A stretch of DNA of 36,955 nt from Monoraphidium neglectum (Eukaryota > Chlorophyta > Chlorophyceae > Sphaeropleales > Selenastraceae), in contig NW_014013496.1 in the NCBI RefSeq assembly GCF_000611645.1, forward strand, positions 3,276 through 40,230, in the 5' to 3' direction. The position numbers and the translations under genes are program-made. The first letter of the stretch is position 1. Every line of letters begins with the position of its first letter. Positions 35,937 to 36,955 of this stretch are shown piece after piece. The notes beneath the pieces were generated by a model. It made no database searches, was not told where the DNA came from, and was given only the letters and a program-made list of their open reading frames with translations.

Positions 35937-36955
35937 ATGATCTCGATCGTCAGCGTGCGGCTGCCGACGGGCGACACCCCCGTGTCGACCGTCACGCTCG
36001 AGCCGTATGTGCTGCTCAAGCGCGGCGAGACGGTCCAGTCCGCGGAGGACATGCCCTCGGAGGGCGACCCCGCAGGCGCCAGCCCCTGGCAGCTCCGCTC
36101 CCGCTGGTTCCGCAGCTCGATCCCGCGCGGCGGCGCCGTGTGCAGCGTGCACCCGGAGAAGGAAGCGACAATCCAGTGCACTGTGTGCCTGCGCTCCAAG
36201 GTGGCGCAGCACCTGTCCTACCACTGCTCGCCCGAGTGCTTCCGCAGCAGCTGGGCGCAGCACCAGGAGTACCACCGCCAGGCGGCCGCCAACTTCGGTG
36301 CGCGCCATGGCGCGCTTGGGAGTGCGTGCGCGCCGCGGGCGCGGGCGCAGGGCGGGCGCCGGTGGGGCCGGAGCGGCTTCTGGTCAGTGACGCGCCGTGC
36401 AAGGCCGCCATGAGGACGAGGGATGGTGGCAGTGCCACAGTCGCACAGCCTCTTGGGCAAGCAGACGTTTGCAGCTCAGGGGCTGCCGGCTGCTGGGCAC
36501 ACCCATGATCGCGGTCCACTGGCCCCCGCTCCAGCCTCCCCGTATTTCCCCGTCGCCCGGCGCCCGCAGGCCAGGAGAACGGCTATGACTCCGGGGTGAA
36601 GGGCAGCAGCACTACAATGAGCACCGGGGAGACCTGGGTCGAGGCGAGTGTCAAGACACGGGGCGACCCACGGTTGGGCCCAGGCAGGGGTGCTGCGCGT
36701 CAACGCCCGCACCTCGACCGCCTCTGTTTGTTGCATTGCGTGGCTCCTAACCCTGCTGTTGGTTCGCGCACCTCCGCAGCGGCCCTGGGACCCCGCAATG
36801 CTTGACCCCTCGTCCCTCGCCCCTCCCTCACGCACCCCCCGCCGCTCGCCGCACCCGTATCAACGCCGCCCCGCCAGGTCAGCCGCGAGCGCCGCTACAC
36901 GCCGCAGCAGGAGGACGTCGGGTTTGTCCTCAAGTACGAGTGCTCAGTGATCGAC
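35937..36955 (+). CDS. CCR4: CCR4-type poly(A) deadenylase, N-terminal part (3' end outside window)
   Basis: Three exons, 35937-36297, 36570-36643 and 36878-36955 (window edge), give 171 codons with consistent phases. The start MISIVSVRLPTGDTP corresponds to the start of plant CCR4a/b. It is followed by the plant-type segment LEPYVLLKRGE and RSRWFRSS, then a Cys/His zinc finger of MYND-like type: CSVHPEKEATIQCTVC from residue 69, then YHCSPECFRSSWAQHQEYH (to about 114). After a short linker, GETWVE joined to VSRERRYTPQQEDVGFVLKY matches the region just before the plant catalytic domain. The nuclease domain (EEP fold) lies outside the window. In plants CCR4 is a catalytic deadenylase of the CCR4-NOT complex and acts in the cytoplasm and P-bodies. 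Yeast and animal CCR4 carry leucine-rich repeats in this place; this gene has the green-lineage finger. CACAG directly precedes the ATG, so a 5' UTR intron may end there. Confidence 0.9.
36644..36877 (+). other. GC-AG intron in CCR4
   Basis: Exon 2 ends GTCGAG and the intron begins GCGAGT; the acceptor is CCGCCAG. The join GETWVE-VSRERRYTP keeps phase 0 and matches plant CCR4 spacing. A GT donor four bases later (A|GTGTCA) would break the frame with exon 3. Confidence 0.8.

Noticed and set aside
35738..36508. 256-codon plus-strand frame overlapping CCR4
   Set aside because: It is a different frame from the CCR4 exon that carries the zinc-finger motif and plant-like start; it is a composition shadow.

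Overview
The window is nuclear DNA of a eukaryotic, photosynthetic microalga. It is GC-rich and its genes are split into many short exons by GT-AG introns (plus a few GC-AG introns) that often carry (TG/CA)n microsatellites. The gene set is plant-type: chloroplast ferredoxin-NADP reductase, a plastid WAT1-type EamA transporter, a plant-like PanB, a CDPK-like kinase and a plant-type CCR4 with an N-terminal zinc finger. The FNR ends like the Chlamydomonas protein, as I remember that sequence, and TGTAA (the green-algal poly(A) signal) lies downstream of several stop codons. A unicellular green alga (Chlorophyta) is the best guess; I cannot name the genus.

Layout. 1-3232 (-): 5' part of a myristoylatable CDPK-like kinase whose 3' end lies outside the window. 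3877-10551 (-): a 17-exon UPF1/SEN1-like SF1 helicase. 12082-15509 (-): panB, ketopantoate hydroxymethyltransferase, with a 364-base assembly gap and a 10-bp minisatellite in its last intron. 15686-18157 (+): a TPR protein with a twin-arginine-like signal, probably in the thylakoid lumen, divergent from panB across 176 bp. 19025-22025 (+): a monoacylglycerol-lipase-like alpha/beta hydrolase. 23988-24510 (+): DSS1/SEM1. 24898-26860 (-): a CCDC174 homologue, convergent with DSS1. 27182-29867 (+): a WAT1-like EamA transporter with a polyglutamine tract, divergent from CCDC174. 30591-33856 (-): chloroplast FNR, convergent with the transporter. 35937-36955 (+): 5' part of a CCR4-type deadenylase running off the window. 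The gene models were built by hand: for eight of the ten genes, exon phases join consistently end to end and rebuild conserved family motifs. The helicase and the FNR start keep stated uncertainties.

The genes do not form one pathway. Several belong to RNA or protein housekeeping (helicase, CCDC174, CCR4, DSS1) and several to the plastid (FNR, EamA transporter, TPR protein); this looks like ordinary eukaryotic gene neighbourhood. I found no prokaryote-style system, transposon, CRISPR array, tRNA or rRNA. The points worth a second look are the DWG in place of DFG in the kinase, the GC-AG introns, the orphan-looking helicase, the inferred lumenal TPR protein, the shortened CCDC174, the coding CAG tract, and the repeats placed at splice sites.
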